A stretch of 25,678 bases of DNA from VAZQ01 sp036502925 (lineage in GTDB: Bacteria > Pseudomonadota > Alphaproteobacteria > Rhizobiales > Xanthobacteraceae): NCBI GenBank assembly GCA_036502925.1, contig DASXXS010000035.1, positions 1 through 25,678 of the forward strand. The letters run 5' to 3'. Shown here piece after piece: positions 8,500 through 15,234 of this stretch (position 1 is the first letter of the stretch; each line of letters starts with the position of its first letter). Below the pieces are notes generated by a model. It was not told where the DNA came from and did not search any database. It was given only the letters and a program-made list of their open reading frames with translations. The position numbers and the translations under genes were made by a program.

Positions 8500-10608
8500 T
8501 CAGACCAGGTGCAAGGCTGCGACCGCGAGGTCGATGGCCTTGATGCCGACAAACGGAATGATGACGCCGCCGACGCCGTAGATCAGCAAGTTGCGCTGCA
8601 ACAGCGGACCCGCGCCGATCGGCCGATAGCGGACGCCCTTCAAGGCGAGCGGAATGAGCGCGATGATGATCAGCGCGTTGAAGATGATGGCCGACAGGAT
8701 CGCGCTTTCCGGCGTCGCCAGGTGCATGATGTTGAGCGCCTGCAGTTGCGGATAGAAGGCCAGGAACATCGCCGGGATGATGGCGAAGTACTTGGCGACG
8801 TCGTTGGCGATCGAGAAGGTGGTGAGCGCGCCGCGCGTCATCAAGAGTTGCTTGCCGATCTCCACGATCTCGATCAGCTTGGTCGGATTGGAATCGAGGT
8901 CGACCATGTTGCCGGCCTCGCGGGCGGCCTGCGTGCCGGTATTCATGGCGACGCCGACATCGGCCTGCGCGAGCGCCGGCGCGTCATTGGTGCCGTCGCC
9001 GCACATGGCGACGAGCTTGCCCTTGGCCTGCTCGTCGCGGATGAGCCGCAACTTGTCCTCAGGCGTCGCCTGGGCGAGGAAATCATCGACGCCGGCCTCG
9101 GCCGCGATCGCGGCGGCCGTCATCGGGTTGTCGCCGGTGATCATGACGGTGCGGATGCCCATGCGGCGCAGCTCCGCGAAGCGCTCGCGAATACCGCCCT
9201 TGACGATGTCCTTGAGGTGGATGACGCCGAGCAGCTTGCCGTCCTTGGCGACGGCGAGCGGGGTGCCGCCCGATTTCGCGATGGCGTCCGAGATCAAGTG
9301 GATTTCGCGGGAGACCTCGGCGCTGACGGCGGGCTGCAGCACGCGGACCGTCGCGCCCATCGTCACCGGCGGCGAAGTCAGGAACGCCAGGATGGCGTCG
9401 ACCGCGCCCTTGCGCACCCAGGAATTGCCGACCTCGACGCCGCTCATCCGGGTCTGCGCCGAGAACGGGATGAAATTGGCCTTGAGCTCGGCGAGATCAC
9501 GGCCGCGTATGCCGTACTTCTCCTTGGCGAGCACGACGATGGAACGGCCCTCGGGCGTCTCGTCGGCGAGCGAAGCAAGCTGCGCCGCGTCCGCCAATTC
9601 CTGCTCGGTCACCCCCGGCAGCGGCTTGAACTCGGTTGCTTGCCGATTCCCGAGCGTGATGGTGCCGGTCTTGTCGAGCAGCAGCGTGTCGACGTCGCCG
9701 GCGGCCTCGACCGAGCGGCCCGACACGGCCAGCACATTGAAGCGGACGAGCCGATCCATGCCGGCAATGCCGATGGCGGACAACAGCGCGCCGATCGTGG
9801 TCGGAATAAGCGTCACGAACAGCGCCACCAGGATCACCACCGACACCGCGCCGCCCGCATAGGTCGCGTAGCTCGGGATGGTCGCCGTGGCGAATACGAA
9901 GATGATGGTGAGGCCGATGAGCAGGATGTTGAGCGCGATCTCGTTCGGCGTCTTCTGGCGCTCGGCGCCCTCGACCAGCCTGATCATGCGGTCGATGAAG
10001 GTCGCGCCCTGCGCCGCGGTGATGCGGACGCGAATCCAGTCGGAGATGACCTGGGTACCGCCGGTGACCGCCGAGCGGTCGCCGCCGGATTCGCGGATGA
10101 CCGGCGCGGATTCGCCCGTGATGGCGGCCTCGTTGACCGAGGCGACACCCTCGATCACCTCGCCGTCGGAGGGGATCATGTCGCCCGCCTCGACCAGCAC
10201 GACATCGCCGATCTTGAGACCGATGCCAGGCACCAGCCGGTAGCTCTGCTGGCCGGAACCCGTGATGAGCTTGGCCTGCGTTTCCGTGCGCGTCCGCCGC
10301 AAGGCCTCGGCCTGCGCCTTGCCGCGCCCCTCGGCGACGGCTTCGGAGAAATTGGCGAACAGCACGGTGAACCATAGCCAGACGATGATCTGGACTTCGA
10401 ACAGAAGGTGCTCACCTCCGGTCACCAGATCGCGGATCAGGATGATCGTGACCAGCGCCGTGACGATCTCGAGCACGAACATGACCGGGTTCTTCATCAG
10501 CGTTCGCGGATCGAGCTTGACGAAGGACGCGCCGATGGCCGGCCACACGATCTTGGGATCGAGCAGAGCGGAGGCGGGTGTTTGCTTGCGAATGTTTGCG
10601 GCGTTCAT
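8500..10608 (-). CDS. kdpB: KdpB, K+-transporting P-type ATPase catalytic subunit
   Basis: The P-type ATPase subunit (702 residues) that hydrolyses ATP to drive K+ import through KdpA. Visible motifs: the actuator TGES at 164-167 (its Ser is the inhibitory phosphorylation site known from E. coli KdpB), the membrane LIPTTIG at 267-273, the phosphorylation site DKTGT with Asp312, MITGDNPMTAAAIAAEAGVD, and the hinge GDGTNDAPALAQADVGVAMN. Membrane helices flank the actuator domain and occur again at the C-terminus. The start ATG at 10608 has GGAG upstream. It sits 23 bp after kdpA and 11 bp before kdpC. Intact and of normal family length. Confidence 0.98.
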   Translation of the reverse strand: MNAANIRKQTPASALLDPKIVWPAIGASFVKLDPRTLMKNPVMFVLEIVTALVTIILIRDLVTGGEHLLFEVQIIVWLWFTVLFANFSEAVAEGRGKAQAEALRRTRTETQAKLITGSGQQSYRLVPGIGLKIGDVVLVEAGDMIPSDGEVIEGVASVNEAAITGESAPVIRESGGDRSAVTGGTQVISDWIRVRITAAQGATFIDRMIRLVEGAERQKTPNEIALNILLIGLTIIFVFATATIPSYATYAGGAVSVVILVALFVTLIPTTIGALLSAIGIAGMDRLVRFNVLAVSGRSVEAAGDVDTLLLDKTGTITLGNRQATEFKPLPGVTEQELADAAQLASLADETPEGRSIVVLAKEKYGIRGRDLAELKANFIPFSAQTRMSGVEVGNSWVRKGAVDAILAFLTSPPVTMGATVRVLQPAVSAEVSREIHLISDAIAKSGGTPLAVAKDGKLLGVIHLKDIVKGGIRERFAELRRMGIRTVMITGDNPMTAAAIAAEAGVDDFLAQATPEDKLRLIRDEQAKGKLVAMCGDGTNDAPALAQADVGVAMNTGTQAAREAGNMVDLDSNPTKLIEIVEIGKQLLMTRGALTTFSIANDVAKYFAIIPAMFLAFYPQLQALNIMHLATPESAILSAIIFNALIIIALIPLALKGVRYRPIGAGPLLQRNLLIYGVGGVIIPFVGIKAIDLAVAALHLV

Positions 10609-10631
10609 GGCGGTGGCTCCAAGGAATTCGA

Positions 10632-12338
10632 TCAGAACAGCGTGTTCGCGCGCATCGCCAATTGCTCGACGATGGGTCCGAGCGCGAGCGCCGGGAAGAA
10701 GGTGAGGCCGCCGACGATGACGATCACGCCGACGACCAGACCGACGAACAGGCCGCCGGTGGTCGGGAACGTTCCGGCCGAGGCCGGCACGGTCTTCTTG
10801 GCGGCGAGCGAGCCCGCGATCGCAATGGCGGGAATGATCATCCAGAAGCGGCCGACGAACATCGCGACGGCGCCGGTGAGGTTGTAGAACGGGATGTTGC
10901 CCGAGAGCCCGGCGAAGGCCGAACCGTTGTTGCCGGTCTGCGATACATAGGCATAGAGAATCTCGGTGAAGCCGTGCGGTCCCGCGTTATTGGTGGCGGC
11001 GACCGCCGAGGGGATGACGGTGGCGACCGCGGTCCAGCCGAGATACATCAGCGGCAGGACCAGGATGGCGAGCATCGCCATCTTGACCTCCTTGGCCTCG
11101 ATCTTCTTGCCGACATATTCGGGCGTGCGGCCGACCATCAAGCCGGCGACGAAGATCGCGATGATCACGTAGAGCAGCATGCCGTAGAGACCGGCGCCGA
11201 CGCCGCCGATGATGATCTCGCCGAGCTGAATATTGATAAGCGGGATCATGCCGCCGATGGCGGTGAACGAGTCGTGCATGGCGTTGACGGCGCCGCAGGA
11301 CGCCGCGGTGGTGATGACGGCAAACAAGGCGGAGGCAACGATGCCGAAGCGGACTTCCTTGCCCTCCATGTTGCCGCCGGTGAGGCCGAGCGCGTCGAGC
11401 ACAGAGGTGCCCTGGGCCTCGGCGGCGTAGCATACGATCACGCCGGAGATGAACAGCACCCCCATCACCGCAAAGATCGCCCAGCCCTGGCGTTGGTTGC
11501 CGACCATGCGGCCGAACACATTGGTCATCGCCGCGCCGATCGTGAAGATCGAGATCATCTGCACGTAATTGGAAAGCGCGGTCGGGTTCTCGAAGGGATG
11601 CGAAGCGTTGGCATTGAAGAAGCCGCCGCCGTTGGTGCCCAGCATCTTGATCGCCACCTGGGAGGCGACCGGGCCGACCGCGATGGTCTGCTTGGCGCCT
11701 TCCAGCGTCATGGCATCGACATAGGGACCAAGCGTCTGCGGCATGCCCTGCCAGACCAGGAACAGCGCATAGGGAACGCAGATCGGGATGAGGATGTAGA
11801 GCGTGCAGCGGGTGATATCGACCCAGAAATTGCCGATCGTACGGGCGGAAGCGCGCGCGAAGCCGCGGATCAGCGCCACCGCCAGCACGATGCCGGTCGC
11901 CGCCGACAGGAAGTTCTGATGGGTGAGGCCGAGCATCTGCACCAGATAGGACAGCGTGCTTTCGCCGCCGTAATTCTGCCAGTTGGTGTTGGTGATGAAG
12001 CTCACCGCCGTGTTGAAGGACAGGTCCTCGGCGACCGCGGATTGATCGGCCGGATTGAACAGCGGGATCACTCCCTGCAGCCGCATCAGCGCGTACAGAA
12101 TCACAAATCCGCCGGCATGAAAAAACAGCATGCCGACGACGTACATCACCCAGGTCTGCTCGCGGCGCTCATCGACGCCGCTGATGCGGTAGAGCGCCGT
12201 CTCGACCGGGCGGAATACCGGCGACAGGAAGGTGCGCTCGCCATTGAAGACGCGCGTCATATAGGCGCCGAGCACCGGGACGATCGCCACGATGATCGCG
12301 CAATAGAGCAGAATTTGAATCCAGCCGATGACGGTCAT
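10632..12338 (-). CDS. kdpA: KdpA, K+-binding and translocating subunit
   Basis: The K+-channel-like subunit of KdpFABC (568 residues), a member of the superfamily of K+ transporters with four pore loops. Selectivity-filter-type segments are visible in order: TNTNWQNYGGES, GTNGGGFFNANASHPFENP, a CGAVNAMHDSFTAIGG block, and NNGSAFAGLSGN. About ten hydrophobic helices span the protein. It binds K+ with high affinity and passes it to the cytoplasm under control of KdpB. ATG at 12338 lies 18 bp after the kdpF stop, and GAGGCTCG upstream gives a moderate ribosome-binding site. Complete and typical. Confidence 0.98.
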   Translation of the reverse strand: MTVIGWIQILLYCAIIVAIVPVLGAYMTRVFNGERTFLSPVFRPVETALYRISGVDERREQTWVMYVVGMLFFHAGGFVILYALMRLQGVIPLFNPADQSAVAEDLSFNTAVSFITNTNWQNYGGESTLSYLVQMLGLTHQNFLSAATGIVLAVALIRGFARASARTIGNFWVDITRCTLYILIPICVPYALFLVWQGMPQTLGPYVDAMTLEGAKQTIAVGPVASQVAIKMLGTNGGGFFNANASHPFENPTALSNYVQMISIFTIGAAMTNVFGRMVGNQRQGWAIFAVMGVLFISGVIVCYAAEAQGTSVLDALGLTGGNMEGKEVRFGIVASALFAVITTAASCGAVNAMHDSFTAIGGMIPLINIQLGEIIIGGVGAGLYGMLLYVIIAIFVAGLMVGRTPEYVGKKIEAKEVKMAMLAILVLPLMYLGWTAVATVIPSAVAATNNAGPHGFTEILYAYVSQTGNNGSAFAGLSGNIPFYNLTGAVAMFVGRFWMIIPAIAIAGSLAAKKTVPASAGTFPTTGGLFVGLVVGVIVIVGGLTFFPALALGPIVEQLAMRANTLF

Positions 12339-12356
12339 GGTCGTTCGAGCCTCTTG

Positions 12357-12446
12357 TTAGAACAGCTCCGGCCGGAGCAGGGCATAGACGAGGTAGAACA
12401 TGAGCCCCGCGGTCACGAGGCCGGCGAGCGAATAATCGAAGATCAT
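12357..12446 (-). CDS. kdpF: KdpF, small membrane subunit of the Kdp pump
   Basis: A 29-residue peptide consisting of one membrane helix. The translation begins MIFDYSLAGLVTAG, continues through a hydrophobic LMFYLVYALL segment and ends RPELF before TAA, the pattern expected for KdpF (short polar start, one helix, then a conserved R-PE-F end). KdpF is a peripheral lipid-like stabiliser of the KdpABC complex in E. coli. The reading frame is immediately upstream of kdpA. It is too short for most gene finders but its sequence and position make it convincing. Confidence 0.92.
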   Translation of the reverse strand: MIFDYSLAGLVTAGLMFYLVYALLRPELF

Positions 12447-12458
12447 GGCACGTGTTCC

Positions 12459-12542
12459 TCAGAGTCGGTCGCAGGCGACGGCGTAGCCCACCGAGAGGGC
12501 GAAAAAGGCGAGGCCGAGGGCCAACATGATGATGTCCATCAT
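12459..12542 (-). CDS. Small single-helix membrane protein upstream of kdpF
   Basis: A 27-residue frame (29 if the upstream ATG at 12548 is used), ending in TGA 12 bp before kdpF. After two or three Met codons and DII comes one hydrophobic helix, MLALGLAFFALSVGYAVA, then a charged CDRL terminus. GGAG lies one base before the ATG at 12548 but 7 bases before the ATG at 12542, which favours the latter start. I recall similar short ORFs (helix containing FFALS or FALSWG, ending C-(D/E)-R-L) upstream of kdpF in other proteobacteria; this is memory, not a search. Likely role: an extra small component or assembly factor of the Kdp complex, or a leader peptide. It would be the first gene of the operon. 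No accepted symbol is known to me. Confidence 0.7.
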   Translation of the reverse strand: MMDIIMLALGLAFFALSVGYAVACDRL

Positions 12543-12620
12543 TTGCATGCTCCTAGCGGTGGGCGGAATGGCGCGCTGTCGTCTCCACGAGCGCGATGCA
12601 CAATTGTTGATGTGCGGCAA

Positions 12621-12641
12621 GAGCGCGAGACCTTCGCGCTC
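12621..12641 (-). promoter_or_regulatory. GC-rich hairpin in probable kdp 5' leader
   Basis: A perfect inverted repeat, GAGCGCGA-GACCT-TCGCGCTC on the + strand, with 8-bp arms and a 5-base loop. It lies about 80 bases upstream of the first small ORF of the kdp operon, so it would fold in the transcript leader if transcription starts further upstream. No U-run follows on the - strand, so it is not an ordinary terminator. It could affect mRNA stability, translation or protein binding. Confidence 0.5.
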
Positions 12642-12704
12642 GCTCGTTCGAGCAGATCAATTGGCACTTGACGGATATTTTTTCGAGGCGGAAGCGCGAG
12701 CACC

Positions 12705-12743
12705 TTTATAGGAATCTCATATAGACGGACATTCCGATGTCCG
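12705..12743 (-). promoter_or_regulatory. Candidate kdp promoter with overlapping inverted repeat
   Basis: On the - strand, TATAAA at 12710-12705 is a fair -10 box. The hexamer 17 bases upstream (AATGTC) is a poor -35, as expected of an activator-dependent promoter. That -35 area falls inside a perfect inverted repeat, CGGACAT-TCCG-ATGTCCG (12726-12743). The arrangement suggests a regulator site at the promoter. It does not resemble the T-rich KdpE site known from E. coli, so which protein would bind is open. Confidence 0.3.
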
Positions 12744-12859
12744 AGAAGTGCCGATATTGTTGCAAGAGGAGAATTGTAAATCAGCGAGCAAAGGCGCCGC
12801 TTACCGAGAATTGCCGCTGTTGTGTCACTCTTGCCGTTTTGTGCTCCCGTATCTTGATT

Positions 12860-12874
12860 TGCGGTCAGACCGCA
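12860..12874. repeat. 6-bp-arm inverted repeat
   Basis: TGCGGT-CAG-ACCGCA, perfect arms with a 3-base loop, inside the divergent control region. CCCGT at 12846-12850 and ACGGG at 12874-12878 add a possible outer, imperfect stem. Possible operator; function unknown. Confidence 0.35.
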
Positions 12875-12909
12875 CGGGAAACGCACGCTCCTACGCCTCC
12901 ATGTTCCTG

Positions 12910-12929
12910 TTCTTATGAATTCTTATGAA
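12910..12929. promoter_or_regulatory. Perfect 10-bp tandem repeat, candidate response-regulator site
   Basis: TTCTTATGAA occurs twice in direct succession. OmpR/PhoB-family regulators, to which KdpE belongs, bind tandem direct repeats with a period of about one helical turn, so a 10-bp tandem repeat in the kdp upstream region is a reasonable candidate. It is about 370 bp from the first kdp-operon ORF and about 100 bp from the + strand gene at 13031, so it could equally serve the latter. Confidence 0.4.
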
Positions 12930-13030
12930 ATTTCTATTTCGTCGGCTTGTGTTCCATCTCGTATCTTTATGGGCTTTTGGCCATGTTCCGGAGGCGGCCA
13001 CCCAGGCCGCGCAGATCATGAGATGGTGTC

Positions 13031-13504
13031 ATGTTCTCCGGGCCGGATCTCGAAGGTCACCTGGATGAGCTGCAAGATCAGCTGAGGCGCGCGCAAGTCG
13101 TTACGCGCGATCTGATGTCGAAGGTTGTCGCGTGCCGCCGTGTCAACCTGCGAAGCGATGCGACCAAGACCGCCAAGATCGATCGGCTGATCGAATCGGA
13201 GGCATGGACCGAGGCGGCGCTTCTGCTTGTCGAGCTCGAATTGCCGCAATGGAAGTTGCGCCGGCTCGTTTGCGAAGAGGGGGCTTGGCTCTGCTCGCTG
13301 AGCAAGCAGTGGAATCTCCCGGCTTGGCTCGGCGATTGTGCCGAAGCCCGGCATGAATCGCTGCCGCTGGCGATCCTGAGCGCCTTGATCGAGGCGCGCC
13401 AGTGCGGTGAGCCGCCGTTCGCCCCGATGGCGAGCTCGGTCCCGCAATGCGGGATCAAGGCAGGTTCGGCGGTCGAAATCGTGTGCTGCGACAACTTTGC
13501 ATGA
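13031..13504 (+). CDS. Conserved-looking hypothetical protein, 157 residues
   Basis: A protein of unknown function. The N-terminus is polar and helical (DLEGHLDELQDQLRRAQ), followed by a central part with helical character (AKIDRLIESEAWTEAALLLVELELPQW) and a segment rich in Trp and Cys (CEEGAWLCSLSKQWNLPAWL, then GDCAEARH). It has many cysteines for its size (nine), including CC near the C-terminus. No signal peptide or membrane helix is apparent, so it is probably cytoplasmic. The composition is protein-like and I recall close relatives in Bradyrhizobium, but no named domain. The ribosome binding site is weak. It is divergent from kdp and heads a run of small + strand genes, so shared regulation with kdp is possible. 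Function not inferred. Confidence 0.65.
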   Translation: MFSGPDLEGHLDELQDQLRRAQVVTRDLMSKVVACRRVNLRSDATKTAKIDRLIESEAWTEAALLLVELELPQWKLRRLVCEEGAWLCSLSKQWNLPAWLGDCAEARHESLPLAILSALIEARQCGEPPFAPMASSVPQCGIKAGSAVEIVCCDNFA

Positions 13505-13679
13505 GCCGACCTTCGTTTCGGCGACAGCCCCCAAGAGGCGCAATTCAATCCGCTTATTCCGCATTTATGAGAACGCCTGCGATCCTCTCTCGAATTCATA
13601 TGCGTCCGTGAGCACATTGCCGGCATCGATCAGCGACCTGCAAATGTGGCCTGATCGGGTTTTTGGCAGGAGCGACTCA

Positions 13680-13871
13680 ATGCTCACGCTGCTTCACACG
13701 ATTTCGCTTGCGATTGCCAACAGATTGGCGAAAGGCGCGTCGCTGTTGTTGCACCTGCAGCGCTCCGTCGCACAGGCACGCGCGGATCGGGCGCGGGTCG
13801 AGGCCGAGCTGTTCCACGGCCGCTACCATCTTTCATCGAAGAACGACGACGATCTGCCGCTCGTTCGCTGA
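13680..13871 (+). CDS. Small hypothetical protein, 63 residues
   Basis: ATG at 13680 is preceded by AGGAG with an 8-base spacing, a good ribosome binding site. The product starts with a mildly hydrophobic helix (MLTLLHTISLAIANRLAKGA), continues with a heptad-like charged stretch (QARADRARVEAELF) and ends with a polar SSKNDDDLPLVR tail. It may be a small membrane-associated or coiled-coil protein. The frame is open upstream as far as 13407, but that part overlaps the preceding gene and is not needed. It lies 175 bp after the 157-residue gene and 40 bp before the 94-residue gene. I recognise no domain. Moderate confidence, resting on the ribosome binding site and the composition of the tail. 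Confidence 0.5.
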   Translation: MLTLLHTISLAIANRLAKGASLLLHLQRSVAQARADRARVEAELFHGRYHLSSKNDDDLPLVR

Positions 13872-13911
13872 CGCGCGTGCCATCTGACAGCCAGTTCAAA
13901 GGAGAAGTCTC

Positions 13912-14196
13912 ATGAACAAAGCCGAACCTCCCTCGCCGCAGGCCTCGCGTCTTTCGCCCCTGTTCCGCGTCGGCAAGAACAGCCGCGGCCACTGGGTCGT
14001 GCAGGATCAACAAGGGCTCCGCGGCGGGCTTTTCGTCGATCGGGCTGAAGCTCTCAAGTTCGCAATGTTCGAGAACGGCAACCGTCCGCAGGCGGTCATC
14101 ATGGTTCCTGGCGTTCTCGAGCTGGACATGGTCGGCAGGCCGCAAAGGGTCTACGCGGCGGCCACAACACAGATTCCCTTTCGGCGATCCGCATAG
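13912..14196 (+). CDS. Conserved-looking hypothetical protein, 94 residues
   Basis: A small soluble protein of unknown function. The core, roughly residues 22-70, reads FRVGKNSRGHWVVQDQ, then GLFVDRAEALKFAMFE and PQAVIMVPG. This beta-beta-alpha-beta-like pattern, with a Trp-Val-Val-Gln strand and an 'RAEALKFA' helix, resembles small DUF2188-type proteins, but that is only a shape resemblance. AAAGGAG 8 bases before ATG 13912 gives a strong start. It sits between the 63-residue gene and the dapA-type gene, all on the + strand, and could share a transcript with them. No membrane segment or metal motif is visible. I believe it is real because of its composition and ribosome binding site; no function is claimed. 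Confidence 0.75.
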   Translation: MNKAEPPSPQASRLSPLFRVGKNSRGHWVVQDQQGLRGGLFVDRAEALKFAMFENGNRPQAVIMVPGVLELDMVGRPQRVYAAATTQIPFRRSA

Positions 14197-14238
14197 CTGC
14201 GCTCGCGGCTCCAACGAATGCCGCCTGAGGGTATCGCG

Positions 14239-15234
14239 ATGATCACCGGAAAACATGTATCGAGACTGTCGGGCTACGCACCGGCGCTCCCGACGCCGTT
14301 CGGGGAGTATGGAAACGTCGACAGCGCCGCCCTGGAAGCCCTCTGCGACCGGCAGATCCAGGCAGGAGCCAGCGCGTTGGTGGTTTGCGGGACCACCGGC
14401 GAAGCGCCGACCCTGACCCGCGCCGAGCACTATGCGATCGTCTGCCTTGCGGTCGGTGTGGCGCAGGGCCGCGTGCCGGTGATCGCCGGCGCCGGGTCGA
14501 ACTCGACCAGTCAGGCGATCGAGCTGGCCAGGGATGCCGAGGCCGCCGGCGCCGATGCGGTGCTCTCAGTCGTACCCTATTACAACAAGCCCATGCAGGC
14601 CGGAATGCACGCTCACTTTCGCGCGATTGCCGATGCGACGGGCCTGCCGATCATCCTTTACGACGTTCCTTCGCGCACGGCCTGCGGCCTTGCCGATGAT
14701 ACGGTCGCGCGACTTGCGGAATGTTCCAGCTTCATCGGCCTGAAGGATGCGACCGGCGACCTCGTGCGTCCGCTCCGCTTGCGGTCACGATTGGGGCCGG
14801 AATTTCGCTTGCTGTCAGGTGACGACGCGACCGCATTGGCGTTCATCGGGCAAGGCGGCAATGGGTGCATTTCGGTCACCTCGAACGTCGCGCCGGGCCT
14901 TTGTCGCGCCGCCTACCTGGCACTGAAGCAAGGCCAATCGGCTCGATTCCAGCATCTGGCCAAGGTCGTGGCGAGATTGAGCAGCGCATTGTTCAGCGAA
15001 AGCAATCCAGTTCCCGTCAAATACGCGCTGAGCGCGATGAAGATGATGTCGCCGGGAGTGCGCTTGCCGCTTGTTGAACTGAAGAATGAGAGCAAAGCGG
15101 AGATCGATGCGGTTTTGGCGCAAGTGTGCGAGGGATATGCGGACTACATAATCGGCAATGCGGCTGGGCATGATCCGCGGATTCGATCATTCGGCGGCCG
15201 GCAGCCCAAGGGGAATTCTGCCGCCATGGCCTAA
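14239..15234 (+). CDS. dapA: 4-hydroxy-tetrahydrodipicolinate synthase (DapA-type aldolase)
   Basis: A class I pyruvate-dependent aldolase that condenses pyruvate with aspartate semialdehyde in lysine and diaminopimelate synthesis. The start at 14239 gives 331 residues and has GAGGG 7 bases upstream; an in-frame ATG at 14218 lacks a ribosome site. In this numbering GTTGE lies at 51-55 (Thr52/Thr53), the catalytic Tyr141 and the substrate-binding Arg146 in YDVPSRT, and the Schiff-base Lys169 in GLKDATGD. All match true DapA, though relatives acting on other keto acids share the fold. A basic tail of about 25 residues (from HDPRIRSFGGRQ) extends beyond the usual end. No other lysine gene adjoins, so it may be a second copy with a special role; that is inference. 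Confidence 0.85.
   Translation: MITGKHVSRLSGYAPALPTPFGEYGNVDSAALEALCDRQIQAGASALVVCGTTGEAPTLTRAEHYAIVCLAVGVAQGRVPVIAGAGSNSTSQAIELARDAEAAGADAVLSVVPYYNKPMQAGMHAHFRAIADATGLPIILYDVPSRTACGLADDTVARLAECSSFIGLKDATGDLVRPLRLRSRLGPEFRLLSGDDATALAFIGQGGNGCISVTSNVAPGLCRAAYLALKQGQSARFQHLAKVVARLSSALFSESNPVPVKYALSAMKMMSPGVRLPLVELKNESKAEIDAVLAQVCEGYADYIIGNAAGHDPRIRSFGGRQPKGNSAAMA

Larger units (their letters stand above)
12543..13030. other. Divergent control region between kdp and the gene at 13031
   Basis: About 490 bp without a convincing gene, clearly more AT-rich in its middle than the flanking coding DNA. It contains, from the kdp side: an 8-bp-arm hairpin (12621-12641), a TATAAA hexamer on the - strand (12705-12710), a 7-bp-arm inverted repeat (12726-12743), a 6-bp-arm inverted repeat (12860-12874), and a perfect 10-bp tandem repeat (12910-12929). 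The short reading frames here lack ribosome binding sites and protein-like composition. It most plausibly carries the kdp promoter, KdpE site and a leader, and perhaps the promoter for the + strand genes. Confidence 0.6.

Noticed and set aside
8509..12671. Long plus-strand frames opposite kdpB and kdpA (622 and 697 codons)
   Set aside because: Low-complexity Asp/Arg/Gly/His-rich translations without any domain; kdpA and kdpB on the other strand are unambiguous.
12661..12680. Possible sigma-54 promoter (TGGCAC) near the kdp leader
   Set aside because: The matching TTGC element is missing at the required spacing, and the orientation (+ strand) does not face kdp.
12539..12886. Minus-strand 115-codon frame in the kdp control region
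   Set aside because: No ribosome binding site, unstructured composition, and it overlaps the better-supported small ORF and the control elements.
12737..12928. Plus-strand 63-codon Cys-rich frame in the control region
   Set aside because: Cysteine richness arises from the local base composition; no ribosome site, and it runs across two inverted repeats.
13501..13611. 36-codon frame overlapping the stop of the 157-residue gene (ATGA overlap)
   Set aside because: Arg/Pro/Ser-rich, no homology recognised, no independent support beyond the overlap.
13016..13626. Minus-strand frames opposite the 157-residue hypothetical gene
   Set aside because: The plus-strand frame has more protein-like composition and resembles remembered homologues; the antisense frames do not.
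13684..14430. 248-codon minus-strand frame across the small genes
   Set aside because: Shadow composition, no ribosome binding site, and contradicted by the + strand genes with good ribosome sites.
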